A stretch of 64,000 bases of DNA from Chlorocebus sabaeus (Eukaryota > Chordata > Mammalia > Primates > Cercopithecidae). Shown piece after piece: positions 54,206 to 64,000 of the stretch. The translations under genes were made by a program, and so were the position numbers. The stretch lies in the NCBI RefSeq assembly GCF_047675955.1, contig NC_132918.1, forward strand, positions 90,697,106 to 90,761,105, read 5' to 3'. Below the pieces are notes generated by a model, which had not been told where the DNA came from, did no database searches, and was given only the letters and a program-made list of their open reading frames with translations. The first letter of the stretch is position 1, and every line of letters starts with the position of its first letter.

Positions 54206-55285
54206 TTGCTGTCAAATCTCAATGAGAACTAGAATATGTGTATAAGATGTTCAATATATTCTTTTTTTCAGAAAAGAAGGCTACTTGGGGAAATAATGTC
54301 ATTAATAGAAAGTTTTTGGAATGTGCAGAGGGCCAGTCCAGGGTATGTGCTGGAGAGAAATAGATGAAGCTAAAATCAGAGTTGCAAGGAGCCATGCTGG
54401 GAAATCAACCCAGAGGGACACTTTGCTCCCCGTAGTGGGAGTGAGGAAGACTGGAACAGCCGGGACAGTCAGTAGCTGTATGGATGGTCAATGAAGGAAA
54501 GAAGTGGGGCTCCAAGAGGAACCTACGTCCCTGAATTAGACGTGGAACTATTCTGAGAAAGGACAGAGAAACCCACAGAGGGAAAAGTTAATCCCTGCTT
54601 AACTGTTCTTTGTTTCTGGACACAAGCTGAAGCAAGTAAGAAGAATTTCCACCCCAGAACCCCCAGTGAGAAAGGGCTGGTCAGTTGATTCATTTAACCT
54701 ACTGCCAGCTCCAGAGAGGAGACCTGCAGGGAATTAAAGGGACACTGTCATTTTATCTGGGGGAAAGCCCAGCTACCAGAACGAAGCTGCAATTGTGTGT
54801 GTTCCCAGGTCAGTCCTGTGCCACCGCTGGGAGGAAAGATTCCCTTAATACCAGACATGAGGCAGAGTTCCCAGGGGCTGTGGGTAGGATATGGCTGTTC
54901 CCTCCCCTACTCTCTGGAAAAATATAAGCAGGAAACTTGAACTTGGCTCTTGAATACCTTCGTTTTGTGTATCACTGTAACCTGAGCACCTAGCGACCGC
55001 GCGGGCTTGGTGTCTGGTGACTTCCCCTTCAGCAGCTCTGAAGACTGCCAGAGAGAGCTGACTGCTCCCAGCCCAAGTCAAGCTTCCCTCTAGTTTAAAT
55101 CAAAGAAAAATTGGAGGGTGCCCAGAATGTGACGGGATAAAGGTCAACCCCGGGGCACAGCCCTCCAGCCCTCCACTCAACAGGAGAACCAGAGTCATGT
55201 TTGATGAAATTCTCGAAAGACATTCTTTGGAACAAAGAAAATGAGCTAAGAAGGAGATTTCTTAGAAAATGATGAGTTTTATATC
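54206..55285. other. Unique sequence
   Basis: No gene or repeat family recognised. Confidence 0.4.
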
Positions 55286-55299
55286 AAAACAAGGGTGAG

Positions 55300-55606
55300 A
55301 CCAGGTGCAGTGGCTCACGCCTGTAATCCTAGCACTTTGGGAGGCTGAGGCGAGTGGATCAGGAGTTTGAGACCATCCTGACCAACAAGGTGAAACCCTG
55401 TCTCTACTAGAAATACAAAAATTAGCTGGGCATGGTGGGGCACACCTGTAATTCCAGCTACTCGGGGGCTGAGGCAGGAGAATCACTTGAACCCAGGAGG
55501 TAGAGGGGGTTGCAGTGAGCCAAGATCATGCCACTGTACTCCAGTCTGGGCGACAGAGTGAGACTGTCTCAAAAAAAAAAAAAAAAAAAAAAAAGGAAAA
55601 GAGGAA
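55300..55606 (+). mobile_element. Alu element with target-site duplication
   Basis: Full-length Alu, 'accaggtgcagtggctcacg' to an A run plus 'ggaaaagagg'. It has small deletions ('gtggatcaggagtttgagac' lacks the usual 'cacctgaggt') and an insert 'agagggggttgc'. Flanks 'aaaacaagggtgag' (55286) and 'aaaacaagagtgag' (55607). Confidence 0.96.
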
Positions 55607-55620
55607 AAAACAAGAGTGAG

Positions 55621-56329
55621 CTAGAGGTCACTAAAGTGGAGTACCAGCGAGCGGCCCAGGAGCCACACAGTGGGTTCACATGGGCCCAGACCCTGGGGAG
55701 CCATCTGCCCCCACAGAGGGGGGGGGTGTGGGTCAACTCCCTGGGGACATCCTCCACTGAGGTTCCTTCCCCACCTCTTCATAGGGCAGGCTTCAGGCCC
55801 ATTAGTTGCATTATAGAGACCAGGAATAGAAAACCAAATCTCTCCTTGTGTCCTTCATTCTGGCCTCTGTGCTAGGCAAAGCTCTTCCCACAACACCCTC
55901 TGTTTCTTCCCAGATCCTGAACAACAGAGCTGCGAAGCAAGATTATGAAAAGGCACAGTCACCCACTCACGGGCTATCTGAGGCTGGACTTGAGCAGTTC
56001 TAGAGGCCCACACGAAGAGAGGACTAGCAGATAAAAGGATACAGTGCCGGCACGCCCACCACTGAGGAAGCAGCAGAAGGTACCAGTTTCTTTCCAAACA
56101 AATCCTGGGTTGGAGAGGACTTGGTGGTGGCCCGAAGCTGTGAAGCTCTGTCCGAGGAGCTCCCAGAGCCCTCTGGGGACAGCACCTTGCTCCCCGTCAG
56201 TGTGGATGTATTGAGTATCCACAGGCAGGCCTCGGGAGGAAGCACAGTCCACAGGTACAGAATTACCTTCTCATGGCAAAATGGAGTCAGTCAAAAATTA
56301 CAGGTGCAGCGAGCGTTGTGAAGGAGGCG
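55621..56329. other. Unique sequence
   Basis: No gene or repeat family recognised. 'gaggggggggtgtg' near 55717 is a short G run. Confidence 0.4.
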
Positions 56330-56440
56330 TAAGGGAGCAATGGGGGCAGCTAATGGCGACTTGAGGGTCTGGAAAGGCCTCCCCAAAGAAGTGACATAAA
56401 CTCGAGACCTGAGGATGGAAGGGAATTAGACAAACAAATA
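56330..56440 (+). mobile_element. Possible old interspersed repeat fragment
   Basis: 'aaaggcctccccaaagaagt' and 'gacataaactcgagacctga' resemble the downstream part of the same old repeat family seen at 22.1 and 32.2 kb (typical: aaggcctctctgaggaggtgaca..gagacctga). Tentative. Confidence 0.5.
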
Positions 56441-56488
56441 GGGGAGTTAGTGGGAACTTTGAATTGTCCCTCAAAGTCCATCTCTTAG

Positions 56489-56783
56489 GGCCAGGCGTGG
56501 TGACTCAAGCCTATAATCCCAGCACTTTGGGAGGCCGAGGCAGGCGGATCACCTGAAGTCAGGAGTTGGAGACCAGCCTGGCCAACATGGTGAAATCTCG
56601 TCTCTATTAAAAATACAAAAATTAGCCAGGCACAGTGGCAGTCGCCTGCAATCCCAGCTACTCGGGAGGCTGAGGCAGAAGAATGACTTGAACCCTGGAG
56701 GCGGAGGTTGCAGTGAGCTGAGATCGCGCCATTGCACTCCAGCCTGGTGACAGAGCATGACTCCATCTAAAAAAAAAAAAAAA
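56489..56783 (+). mobile_element. Alu element with target-site duplication
   Basis: Full-length Alu, 'ggccaggcgtggtgactcaa' to poly(A). Flanks 'aaagtccatctctt' (56473) and 'aaagtccatcccctctt' (56784). Confidence 0.96.
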
Positions 56784-56800
56784 AAGTCCATCCCCTCTTC

Positions 56801-57225
56801 TTTCATCATCACGGAATTTTCAGTCAAGTGTAGGCTTCCCAGAAATCGACTGTACTTCCCAGCCTCTCTTAGAGCGAGATGTGACGAAGGACTCTAACAG
56901 GAAGAGGGAGGGAGTGTGTAGACAGTGCTGGGCTATGGCGACCGGGCTTGCCCTCCCTTGGCCCCTGCCCCTTCTGCCGGCTGGCATGTGGTCGTGGCAG
57001 GGAGCGGTCTTGGAGCAGGCTAAGGAAGCCAGTAAGACAGAAGGAGCGGGGCTCTGAAGACCTCACAGGCCAGAGCAGCCACACCAGCATGGGGCTTTAT
57101 GTGAGAGAAAAATACATTGTTTTGTTTAAGCCTTTATTATTTCGGTGTCTGTTACAGAAACCAAAGCAATGTCCTGACTAATCCACAGTCTGAGGGAACA
57201 GCAAAGTGCTCCTGCAAATCTTCTT
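56801..57225. other. Unique sequence
   Basis: No gene or repeat family recognised. Confidence 0.4.
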
Positions 57226-57372
57226 AACTGCATTTCATCTTCCCAAGAACCCGGTAAGTAGGAGATTATGATCATTACTTTAGTGTCACAGAAACTGATG
57301 CTGAGAGGGACGCTGTCTCGTCCAAGGTCACACAGTGGCAGAGCCTGAGACTCAGAACTCAAGGCTGCTTCA
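57226..57372 (-). mobile_element. MIR SINE
   Basis: 'gtgtcacagaaactgatgct', 'gtccaaggtcacacagtggc' and 'agagcctgagactcagaact' are antisense MIR in order. Good match in the core. Confidence 0.85.
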
Positions 57373-57477
57373 TGCCCATCCAGGAGCATCCACGATGCCA
57401 CGCCGCCTCCATTTCTCTAGGCTGGGTTTAGTTGCTTCCTCCATTAGTGAGATGAGTTTTTACCAAACCATCCTGTG

Positions 57478-57736
57478 GCTTAGGCCACAACGCAGTGGCG
57501 CCACCTTGGCTCGCCGCAAGCTCCGCCACCGGGTTCCCGCCATTCTCCTGCCTCAGCCTCTCGGGTAGCCGGGATCACAGGCGCCGCCACCACGCCCGGC
57601 TAATTTAGTATTTTTAGTAGAGACGAGGATTCTCCATGTTGATCAGGCTGGTCTCAAACTCCCAACCTCAGGTGATTCACCCGCCTCCGCCTCCCAAAGT
57701 GCTGGGATTACAGGCATGAGCCACCGTGCCCGGCCC
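57478..57736 (-). mobile_element. Alu lacking its 3' end
   Basis: Inverted Alu that begins abruptly at 'gcttaggccacaacgcagtg'. The usual poly(T) and 'gagacggagtctcgctctgtc' are missing, while the 5' end 'ccaccgtgcccggcc' is intact. Loss of the 3' end is unusual for retrotransposed Alus and suggests a later deletion or rearrangement. Confidence 0.9.
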
Positions 57737-57745
57737 CATCCACAC

Positions 57746-58196
57746 TCTTAACTTGATCCCCCACCCCACCCGTCCCACCCCTCCCACCCGTCCCACCCCC
57801 CCCCACCCCACTCCAACCCCACTCCTACCCCGCCCCATCCCCACCCCCCCACCCCACTCCAACCCCACTCCTACCCCGCCCCATCCCCACCCCACCCCAC
57901 CCCACCCTACCCCCATCCCCGCCCCCACCCCCACCCTACCCCACCCCATTTCCACCCCCCACCCATGCCCACCCCACCCTCACCCCAACCCAGCCTCCAC
58001 CCCACCCTAGCCCCACCCCAACCCCACCCCTACCCTGCCCCCCGCCCACCCCTCAACCCCGCATCCACCCCACCCTCGCCCCGCCCCCCATCTCCACCCC
58101 CACCCCATCTCCACCCCCCCCCGCCCTATCTCCACCCCCAACCCTCCCACCCCATGCCCACCCCCCACCCCCCACCCCGCCCCCACCCCAATCCCC
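57746..58196 (+). repeat. C-rich low-complexity tract, (CCCCACCC)-like
   Basis: About 450 bp made almost only of C runs broken by A, T or G: 'ccccaccccactccaacccc', 'cccacccatgcccaccccac', 'ccatctccacccccacccca'. A ~52-bp duplication is visible near 57793-57895 ('actccaaccccactcctacc' twice). The minus strand has dense G runs (quadruplex-prone), the plus strand could form i-motifs. It follows an Alu 5' end directly. Length is likely variable and hard to sequence. Confidence 0.96.
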
Positions 58197-58320
58197 CTGC
58201 TGGTTGACACATGGCCCTAACAGCCCATGCACCAAGGACAGGAGGCTGAAGTTCCTGCATGAAGTGATGATTTAAGGGCAGGGATACAAAACTACTGACA
58301 CTTTCTCAGAAAATATCTTA

Positions 58321-58632
58321 CTTTTTTTTTTTTTTTTTTTGAGAGAAGTATGGCTCTTGTCCCCCAGGCTGGAGCACAATGGCATGATGGCAAGATCTCC
58401 ACTCACTGCAGCCTCCGCCTCCCAGGTTCAAACGATTCTCCTGCCTCAGCCTCCCGAGTAGCTGGGATTACAGGCACCTGTCATCACACCCAGCTAATTT
58501 TTGTATTTTTACTAGAGACAGGGGTTTCACCATGTTGGCCAGGCTGGTCTTGAACTCCTGACCTCAGGTGATCCACCTGCCTCAGCCTCCCAAAATGCTA
58601 GGATTGCAGGCCTGAGCCACTGCTCCCGGCCA
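58321..58632 (-). mobile_element. Alu element
   Basis: Inverted full-length Alu: T run, 'gagagaagtatggctcttgt', ending 'cactgctcccggcc'. It has a small duplication 'ggcatgatggcaagatc'. Flanks 'aatatcttactttt' and 'aatatcatacattt' look like a decayed duplication. Confidence 0.95.
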
Positions 58633-59196
58633 ATATCATACATTTTATTCTAAAGGTAGTGTCTGGAAGAGTCCCATTCTCCCCCATTCCCGCCCCACCC
58701 CTGCCGCTTTACCAGCCCCACTTTGTGCAAAGGATGCAGGAATTCTTGAAGACACTAGCACTCGGAGAGCCTGGGGGGCTGTGGCTCCTTCATTAGTGCA
58801 AGTTTCTTCTCTCCTGATTATGAGTCTAGGCTTCTTAGCAGGAGCAGCCTGGCTCCTCTGGGATCTCCTTGGGAAGCTGTGTAAGAACAGTTCTGTTATT
58901 TTATCTTTTGTCAGCCCTTTGACTGACTGCATATGGGAAATTGCAGGCTAAGCCATGTTCACACAAATCTTTAGCCCGTGTTCTCCTACTGAGGCACTCC
59001 TCAAGTTATGAATCACCTCTGGGGTATAGCATTTGAATAATTAAGGTCTTAAAATATTGATTTTATTCCTCACAGCCAAGAGATAGCTTTACACGTGACT
59101 TGGTTGATGGGGCCATCATGTGGCTCAGGTGCTTGTAGCTTGCGAATGTAACAGAGCCTTCTGTCTGCAGAAGACTGCAGCAGCCAGGGAGACAAG
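58633..59196. other. Unique sequence
   Basis: No gene or repeat family recognised. Confidence 0.4.
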
Positions 59197-59306
59197 GCTG
59201 CTCACGCCAGTAATCCAAGCACTTGGGGAGGCCAACTAGTCTCAAGTGATCCTCCTACCTCAGCCTCCCAACGTGCTGGAATTACAGGTGTAAACCACTG
59301 TGCAAG
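59197..59306. repeat. Alu fold-back: head-to-head 5' fragments
   Basis: A plus-strand Alu 5' fragment (59197-59233, 'ggctgctcacgccagtaatc', 'cttggggaggcc') is joined after about 6 bp to a minus-strand fragment of the same Alu region (59240-59306, 'agtgatcctcctacctcagc', 'ggaattacaggtgtaaacca'). The halves are complementary over roughly 35 bp. No tail or target-site duplication is seen. Confidence 0.85.
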
Positions 59307-59344
59307 CCTAATCCATTTTCTAAACTGCTGTAAGAACAATCTTC

Positions 59345-59850
59345 TAAAATGCAAATCTGATTATCCTGGGATTTTTTAAATTCTTTCAATGGCTCCCTCA
59401 TGGCCTCATCACGGTCAAGTCCAAATTCCTTAGCAGTCCTAAGGCCCTTCCTGATCTGGCCCCACCTCCACCTCTCCCGCTCCCTCCACTCCCTGCCCTC
59501 CCAGGTGCTATGCAGTACCTGCAAAAGGCCTGTCCTCACCCCTTCGGGCCCTGCCCAGGTGGCTGCCTCCACCCAGAATGGCCTTCCTTCATCTCCTGAC
59601 CCGGACAGTTTCTTCAGGACTCCGTTCAGGCGCCTTCTCTTCCAGGCAGCTTTCCTGACCACCCCACCCTGCACGGCACCTTGTCACCCTGTCAGAGTCA
59701 CCTGCAGCCTCGTGATTTCCGTGTGTATCTCCTCTTCTAGTCGGGGAGCACCTTAGAGGCAGGAGCTGTGTCTCGTTTGCCTTGACCTAGAGTCTGGCAG
59801 CGCACCTGGCACAGAGTAGGTGCTCATTAAATGTTGGTTGAAACAGAGAG
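59345..59850 (+). mobile_element. L2 LINE 3' region
   Basis: About 500 bp in L2 order: 'attctttcaatggctccctc', 'ccttcctgatctggccccac', 'ttccaggcagctttcctgac', 'gggagcaccttagaggcagg', 'agctgtgtctcg' and 'cagagtaggtgctcattaaa' + 'tgttggttgaa'. The longest L2 piece in the window. A 118-codon frame within it is fossil or chance. Confidence 0.88.
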
Positions 59851-60062
59851 GTTCTGTGGAGTCCTAGGTATCACGGTCATCTCCTCCCAAGATTTCTGTC
59901 ACTTCTACTTCACTAAGTTTTTGTATTGGTAAAACGTCAGGCAAGACTAATGTAATCCCATGAAAGCAGTTACTTCAATTTTTTTTTTTTCCATGGGAGT
60001 GTTAATGTATTAATTCATTTAGCCATCCATCAATCAGTCAGTCACTTCATTTAACGAATATG

Positions 60063-60389
60063 GGGGCAGGCATGGTGGCTCACGCCTGTAATCCCAACAC
60101 TCTGGGAGGCTGAGGTGGGCAGATCACTTGAGGTCAGGAGTTGGAGACCAGCCTGGCCAACATGATTGGTGAAACCCAATCTCTACTAAAAAAAATACAA
60201 AAATTAGCCGGGCATAGGGGCGGGCACCTGTAATCCCAGCTACTCGGGAGGCTGAGGCAGGAGAATCGCTTGAACCCAGGAGGTGGAGGTTGCAGTGAGC
60301 CAAGATTGTGCCACTGCACTCCAGCCTGGGTGACAAGAGCAAATAAATAAATAAACACATAAATAAATAGCTAAGTAAATAAATAAGAA
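60063..60389 (+). mobile_element. Alu with (AAAT)n tail
   Basis: Full-length Alu from 'ggggcaggcatggtggctca'. It has a 5-bp insert ('acatgattggtgaaaccc') and an (AAAT)n tail containing 'aaacacataaataaatagct'. Confidence 0.95.
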
Positions 60390-60399
60390 ATGCATCATC

Positions 60400-60900
60400 T
60401 AGGCCAGACCCTGTGCTAAGCATTAGGGTTATAAAGCTAAATAAAACTCAGTCCCTGTCCTCAAAGAGCTGACAGTTCGTTAGGAAACATAGACACGCAG
60501 ACATACCATGACAGAATGATGTGACTGACATCACAGTGCATGAGGGAGGTGGTGGAGAAGGGAAGATAATGGATGATCCCTCACAGCGGAGAAGGGAAGG
60601 TAACAAATGCTGGGTTAGGGGCCTGTCCTTTGAGATTTTGCTACTCAGATTCTCTCCCGGCTCCTAGATTAGAGTTGCCTGTAGTTCTGTTCGCCCACTC
60701 CCACTACACTAAGAGTTCCTTGAGGATAGAGACTATGTTATCCACCTTTGTATTCATTCATGTATTCAGCAAATGCGTATTAAATGCCTACTGCACAGAA
60801 AGCCCTTTTAGGTGCTGTGGTTACCACACGTAGCAAGTTAGACTGACATCTCTGCCCTCATGGAGTTTACGAGGTGCCTGTCTCAGTGCTGGAAACATGG
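60400..60900 (+). mobile_element. Old interspersed repeat and L2-like fragments (tentative)
   Basis: 60400-60480 ('ccctgtgctaagcattaggg', 'ctgtcctcaaagagctgaca') and 60715-60870 ('tccttgaggatagagactat', 'cagcaaatgcgtattaaatg', 'ctgccctcatggagtttacg') carry words of the same old repeat as at 22.1 kb and of L2. Boundaries and family are uncertain. Confidence 0.5.
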
Positions 60901-61140
60901 CGGGCTCTAGAGAGACACTTGTTAAATGAATAAGCAGTGGACTCAGGGATGTGAGCGAGGTCCTCAATCATCTGGAGAGCCGTGTGGGAAGAGGAACACA
61001 CATGTTCAAGGATGTTTCAAAGGGCAGAGCGGGGCCAGTGCGGGGACATTGCATGGTGACTGGTCTGAGGAAATGAGGAAGAATTTCTGTTAGTAAAAGC
61101 TGTTTGATGTTATGATATAGCGACAGTAAATGATAACACA

Positions 61141-61432
61141 GGCCTGGCGCGGTCGCTCACGCTTGTAATCCCAGACTTCGGGAGGCCAAGGTGGGCGGAT
61201 CACTTGAGGTCAGGAGTTCGAGACCAGCCAGGCCAACATGGAGAAATCTCTACTAAAATACAAATTAGCAGGACGTGGTGGCCCATGCCTGTAATCCTAG
61301 CTACTTGGGAGGCTGAGGCAGGAGAATCGCTTGAACCTGGGGAGCGGAGTTTGTGGTGAGCTGAGATTGTATCACTGCACTCCAGCCTGGGTAACAAGAG
61401 TGAAACTTGGTCTCAGAAAAAAAAAAAAAAAA
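61141..61432 (+). mobile_element. Alu element with exact target-site duplication
   Basis: 'ggcctggcgcggtcgctcac' to poly(A), with several small deletions ('catggagaaatctctactaa', 'cccagacttcggg'). Exact flanks 'aaatgataacaca' at 61128 and 61433. Confidence 0.96.
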
Positions 61433-61445
61433 AAATGATAACACA

Positions 61446-62090
61446 GAGGCTTGTACAAGAAATTTCTACAGTGAGTTCAAGGAGGTTAAGCCAAATGACC
61501 TTCAGGTCCTTTCCAAATGTGGAATTTTATTATTGAAAACATTGAAGTTTGTCCAAAATGTTCAGCCATCAAGATACATGGCAAACTGGCTATTGACTTT
61601 GGAACTTTTCTCCAGTAAGGAAAACAAGCAAGCACTGTCACCTACAACAGTTTCACAGCAATTTGCCCTGGACGTTTGGGTACACGGGACCTTCTCTATC
61701 TTACTTGTCACCTGAATCACAGCTCCTGGCCAAGTCAGACGCTCAGGAGAAAATCAAGGGGCAAGAGGATGAGCGAGTGTTCGCAAAAAAAAAAAAAGAA
61801 AGAAACTTCACAATTTTCCTGGACTGAATTGTACGTCCATTTCACAAAATATGATTTAACTGTTATAGAGAATAAAATAGATTTATATATGTATAAAAAT
61901 ATGTTAAGTTTAAAATAACAAATTAGAGAATACTATTTGGGATATGACCAATTTTGTGTACTTTTTAAAAACAGGACATGTCAGTATATATGCATAATTT
62001 TTCTGGATGGAATGATAAACTGTTAATAGTTTACTTTTGGGAGATGGAATGGGAGAAGGTAACTCAAGTTTCATTTAGTATGTTCCCATA
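61446..62090. other. Unique AT-rich sequence
   Basis: A 102-codon plus frame (61407-61715) starts in the Alu tail and has no recognised domain. A short A run is at about 61786. Nothing else is recognised. Confidence 0.4.
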
Positions 62091-62104
62091 TTGATGCTAT
62101 TTTC

Positions 62105-62428
62105 TTTCTTTCTGTTTTTCTTTTTCTTTTCTTTTTTTTTTTTTCCAAGACAGAGATTCACTGTGTCACCCAGGCTGGAGTGCAGTGGTGTGATCTTGGC
62201 TCACTACAACTTCTGCCTCCTGGGTTCAAGTGATTCTCCTGTTTCAGCCTCCCGAATACCTGGGACTACAGGCACACGCCACCAGGCCCGGCTAATTTTT
62301 GTATTTTTAGTAGAGACAGGTTTCACCATGTTGGCCAGGCTGGTCTCGAACCCCTGGCCTCAGGTGATCTGCCCACCTCAGCCTCCCAAAGTGCTGGGAT
62401 TACAGGCGTGAGCCACCGCGCCTCACCC
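62105..62428 (-). mobile_element. AluS-like element
   Basis: Inverted full-length Alu with a long decayed T/C tail, 'agacagagattcactgtgtc', ending 'gagccaccgcgcctcacc'. A short direct repeat 'acccttgattc' occurs twice at its right edge. Confidence 0.94.
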
Positions 62429-62439
62429 TTGATTCACCC

Positions 62440-62611
62440 TTGATTCTATGTTCTAATCATGTTCCTCCTCTCCTCCTCTCCATCTTTTAATGCCAACACA
62501 TCTTACCTGGATCATGGTTTATAATAGCTTCTTATTTTATAGTTTTCTATGTAAGAAATTAAAATGTAATATTTTTCATTTTCCAGAGGCTAGAAAAAAG
62601 GGAGTGGGGAC
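62440..62611. other. Unique sequence
   Basis: Short AT-rich spacer with nothing recognised. Confidence 0.4.
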
Positions 62612-62760
62612 CAGGCTGGGTACCACCAAGATAGATGATACTACCTCCATTTCTAAACATGAGAAACTAGAGTCAGCGACACAGAAGGCTGCAGGGAGGG
62701 AGAGCCTCTTGCCTAAGACCAGGCTGTAAAAAGACACCTGAGCCAAGACCAGAGGCCAGA
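62612..62760 (-). mobile_element. Probable MIR fragment
   Basis: 'cctccatttctaaacatgag', 'aaactagagtcagcgacaca' and 'gagcctcttgcctaagacca' parallel antisense MIR. Diverged. Confidence 0.55.
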
Positions 62761-63262
62761 TCTCCTGGGTTCCAGCGTGACTCCTCAGTGAAAACAACGC
62801 AGAAGGAAAATGGGGATAGGGAAGGGAGCTAACATTTGGAGAAGGCCTACTACGCGCAGGCATTTTATACCATCACCGACCAACTGCTGTCCTTAGAACG
62901 CCTTTCAGCAGCAAGACCCGTTGCACCCTGAGCTTTCCAGGATGAAGTATTAAGGCAGGCACAGAAGTTGATTTTCTGGACCCAGAAGGAAAATGATTAA
63001 AAATTTCTACCTACACCAGCTCCATTACCATGGATCCTGGGACTCTCCTTTTTCCTCAGGATCCTATTTATTACAGACTTATTTGTGGAATGCAATGCTG
63101 GTGTTCTAGAAGAGACCCTTTAAATAGTAATAATGTGTGGTTTTCACTATGATAGTGAGGAAAAGTGAGAGTTGGCCTGGGAGTCAGGGCCTGGTGCTGG
63201 CCAAGGGTTTGGGAGCACTATTATGACCACTTGACTTTCTGTTTCCATCTGTGAACCCCAAA
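62761..63262. other. Unique sequence
   Basis: 'aacatttggagaaggcctac' near 62833 is weakly MIR-like. No gene recognised. Confidence 0.4.
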
Positions 63263-64000
63263 TGTCTGAGACAGGTCTCAGTCAGTTTAGAAAGTTTATT
63301 TTGCCAAGGTTAAGGACACGCCTGTGACACAGCCTCCGGAAGTCCTGACAACGTGTGCCCAAGGTGGTCGGGGATATCAGGGATGTTGGGGATACAGTTT
63401 GCTTTTTTTTTTTTTCTTTCGAGACGGAGTTTCGCTCTTATTGCCTAGGCTGGAGTGCAGTGGCGCGATTTCAGCTCACCGCAACCTCTGCCTCCCAGGT
63501 TCAAGCGATTCTCCATTACAGGCATGCACCACCACGCCCAGCTAATTTTGTATTTTTAGTAGACAGGGTTTCTCCACGTTGGACAGGCTGGTCTGAAACT
63601 CCCGACAAATAGTGATCCGCCTGCCTCAGCCTCCCAAAATGCTGGGATGACAGGGTGAGCCACCGTGCCCGGCCTTACAGTTTGCTTTTATACGTTTTAG
63701 GGTGACACGCGACATCAATCAATATGTGTAAGATGTACAGCGGTTCAGCTTTGTCAGGCAGGACAACTGGAAGTGAGGGCTTCCAGGTAGGAAGTAGATA
63801 AGAGACAAAAGGTTGCATTCTTTTGAGTCCTTGAACAGCCTTCCACTGAATACACAATTTAGTCCGGCTCAGTGAATCTGTATTTTTACATGAACGATAG
63901 GGCAGAGGAAGCTATCAGATGTGTATTTGTCTTTGGTGAGCCTCAGAGGGAGACTTTGAGTTCTGCCTGGGCTTCATCCACAAGGAATTTCCCCATAGGC
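63263..64000 (-). mobile_element. Endogenous retrovirus LTR, cut by the window edge and split by an Alu
   Basis: On plus it reads 'tgtctgagacaggtctcagt', 'agtttattttgccaaggtta', 'gacacgcctgtgacacagcc' and then, beyond the Alu, 'gacatcaatcaatatgtgta', 'gggcttccaggtaggaagta' and 'aaaggttgcattcttttgag'. This is a known primate LTR sequence in antisense; on minus the end carries an 'aataaact' poly(A) signal. Family name not certain. No viral gene lies in the window. Confidence 0.75.
63407..63675 (-). mobile_element. Alu with internal deletion, inside the LTR
   Basis: Inverted Alu: T run, 'gagacggagtttcgctctta', with the step 'gcgattctccattacaggca' showing loss of about 30 bp, ending 'ccaccgtgcccggc'. 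Exact flanks 'tacagtttgctttt' at 63393 and 63676. Confidence 0.95.

Overview
This is a nuclear, non-coding stretch of a primate genome. I find no exon, intact gene or functional RNA gene that I can support. The evidence is the repeat content: about 36 Alu copies or Alu pieces on both strands (very roughly 15% of the window), older MIR and L2 fragments, MaLR/ERVL and other LTRs, L1 3' fragments and hAT-type DNA transposon remnants. The youngest-looking Alus (21365-21670 +, 17762-18072 -, 16983-17294 -) carry 'gatccggccactgcac' where human AluY has 'gatcgcgccactgcac', plus 'ggctcaagcctgtaatc'. From memory these variants belong to Old World monkey AluY lineages, so a macaque, baboon or relative is more likely than a human or ape.

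Layout. 1-9.8 kb: mostly unique sequence with an L1 3' fragment, three Alus, MIR/L2 pieces, a 30-bp triplicate (5865-5950) and a MER5-like element (9085-9308). 9.8-13 kb: an L1 fragment, then a 2.3-kb minisatellite of 15-bp units (10184-12516) and a small 19-bp array (12842-12958). 13-30 kb: Alu-dense, with an old degenerate tandem repeat split by an Alu (15985-16665), a three-part Alu stack (19409-20173), the youngest Alu (21365), a MaLR LTR split by an Alu (22204-22946) and a MIR/FLAM/Alu stack (25622-26235). 30-42 kb: mostly unique, with a 22-bp/124-bp array (33914-34535), an MLT1-type LTR (35222-35639) and a second old LTR (36605-37140). 42-49 kb: a cluster of tandem repeats. It holds a 40-bp triplicate (43079-43197), a 43-bp inverted repeat (44035-44160), a G-rich 17/21-bp minisatellite (44243-45064), a ~50-bp triplicate (46907-47053) and a 57-bp minisatellite that appears to have grown out of the end of a DNA transposon (47621-48190). 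49-64 kb: unique sequence, Alus, MIR and L2, a C-rich tract (57746-58196), an Alu fold-back (59197-59306) and an LTR running off the right edge (63263-64000).

There is no gene set to integrate. The window is best read as intergenic or intronic DNA whose most notable property is the number and variety of tandem arrays (about ten in 64 kb). The long reading frames across the arrays follow from unit lengths and stop-free units and are not genes. I recognise no gene that would place the locus on a chromosome. Family names for the older repeats are from memory, and a RepeatMasker run would settle them.
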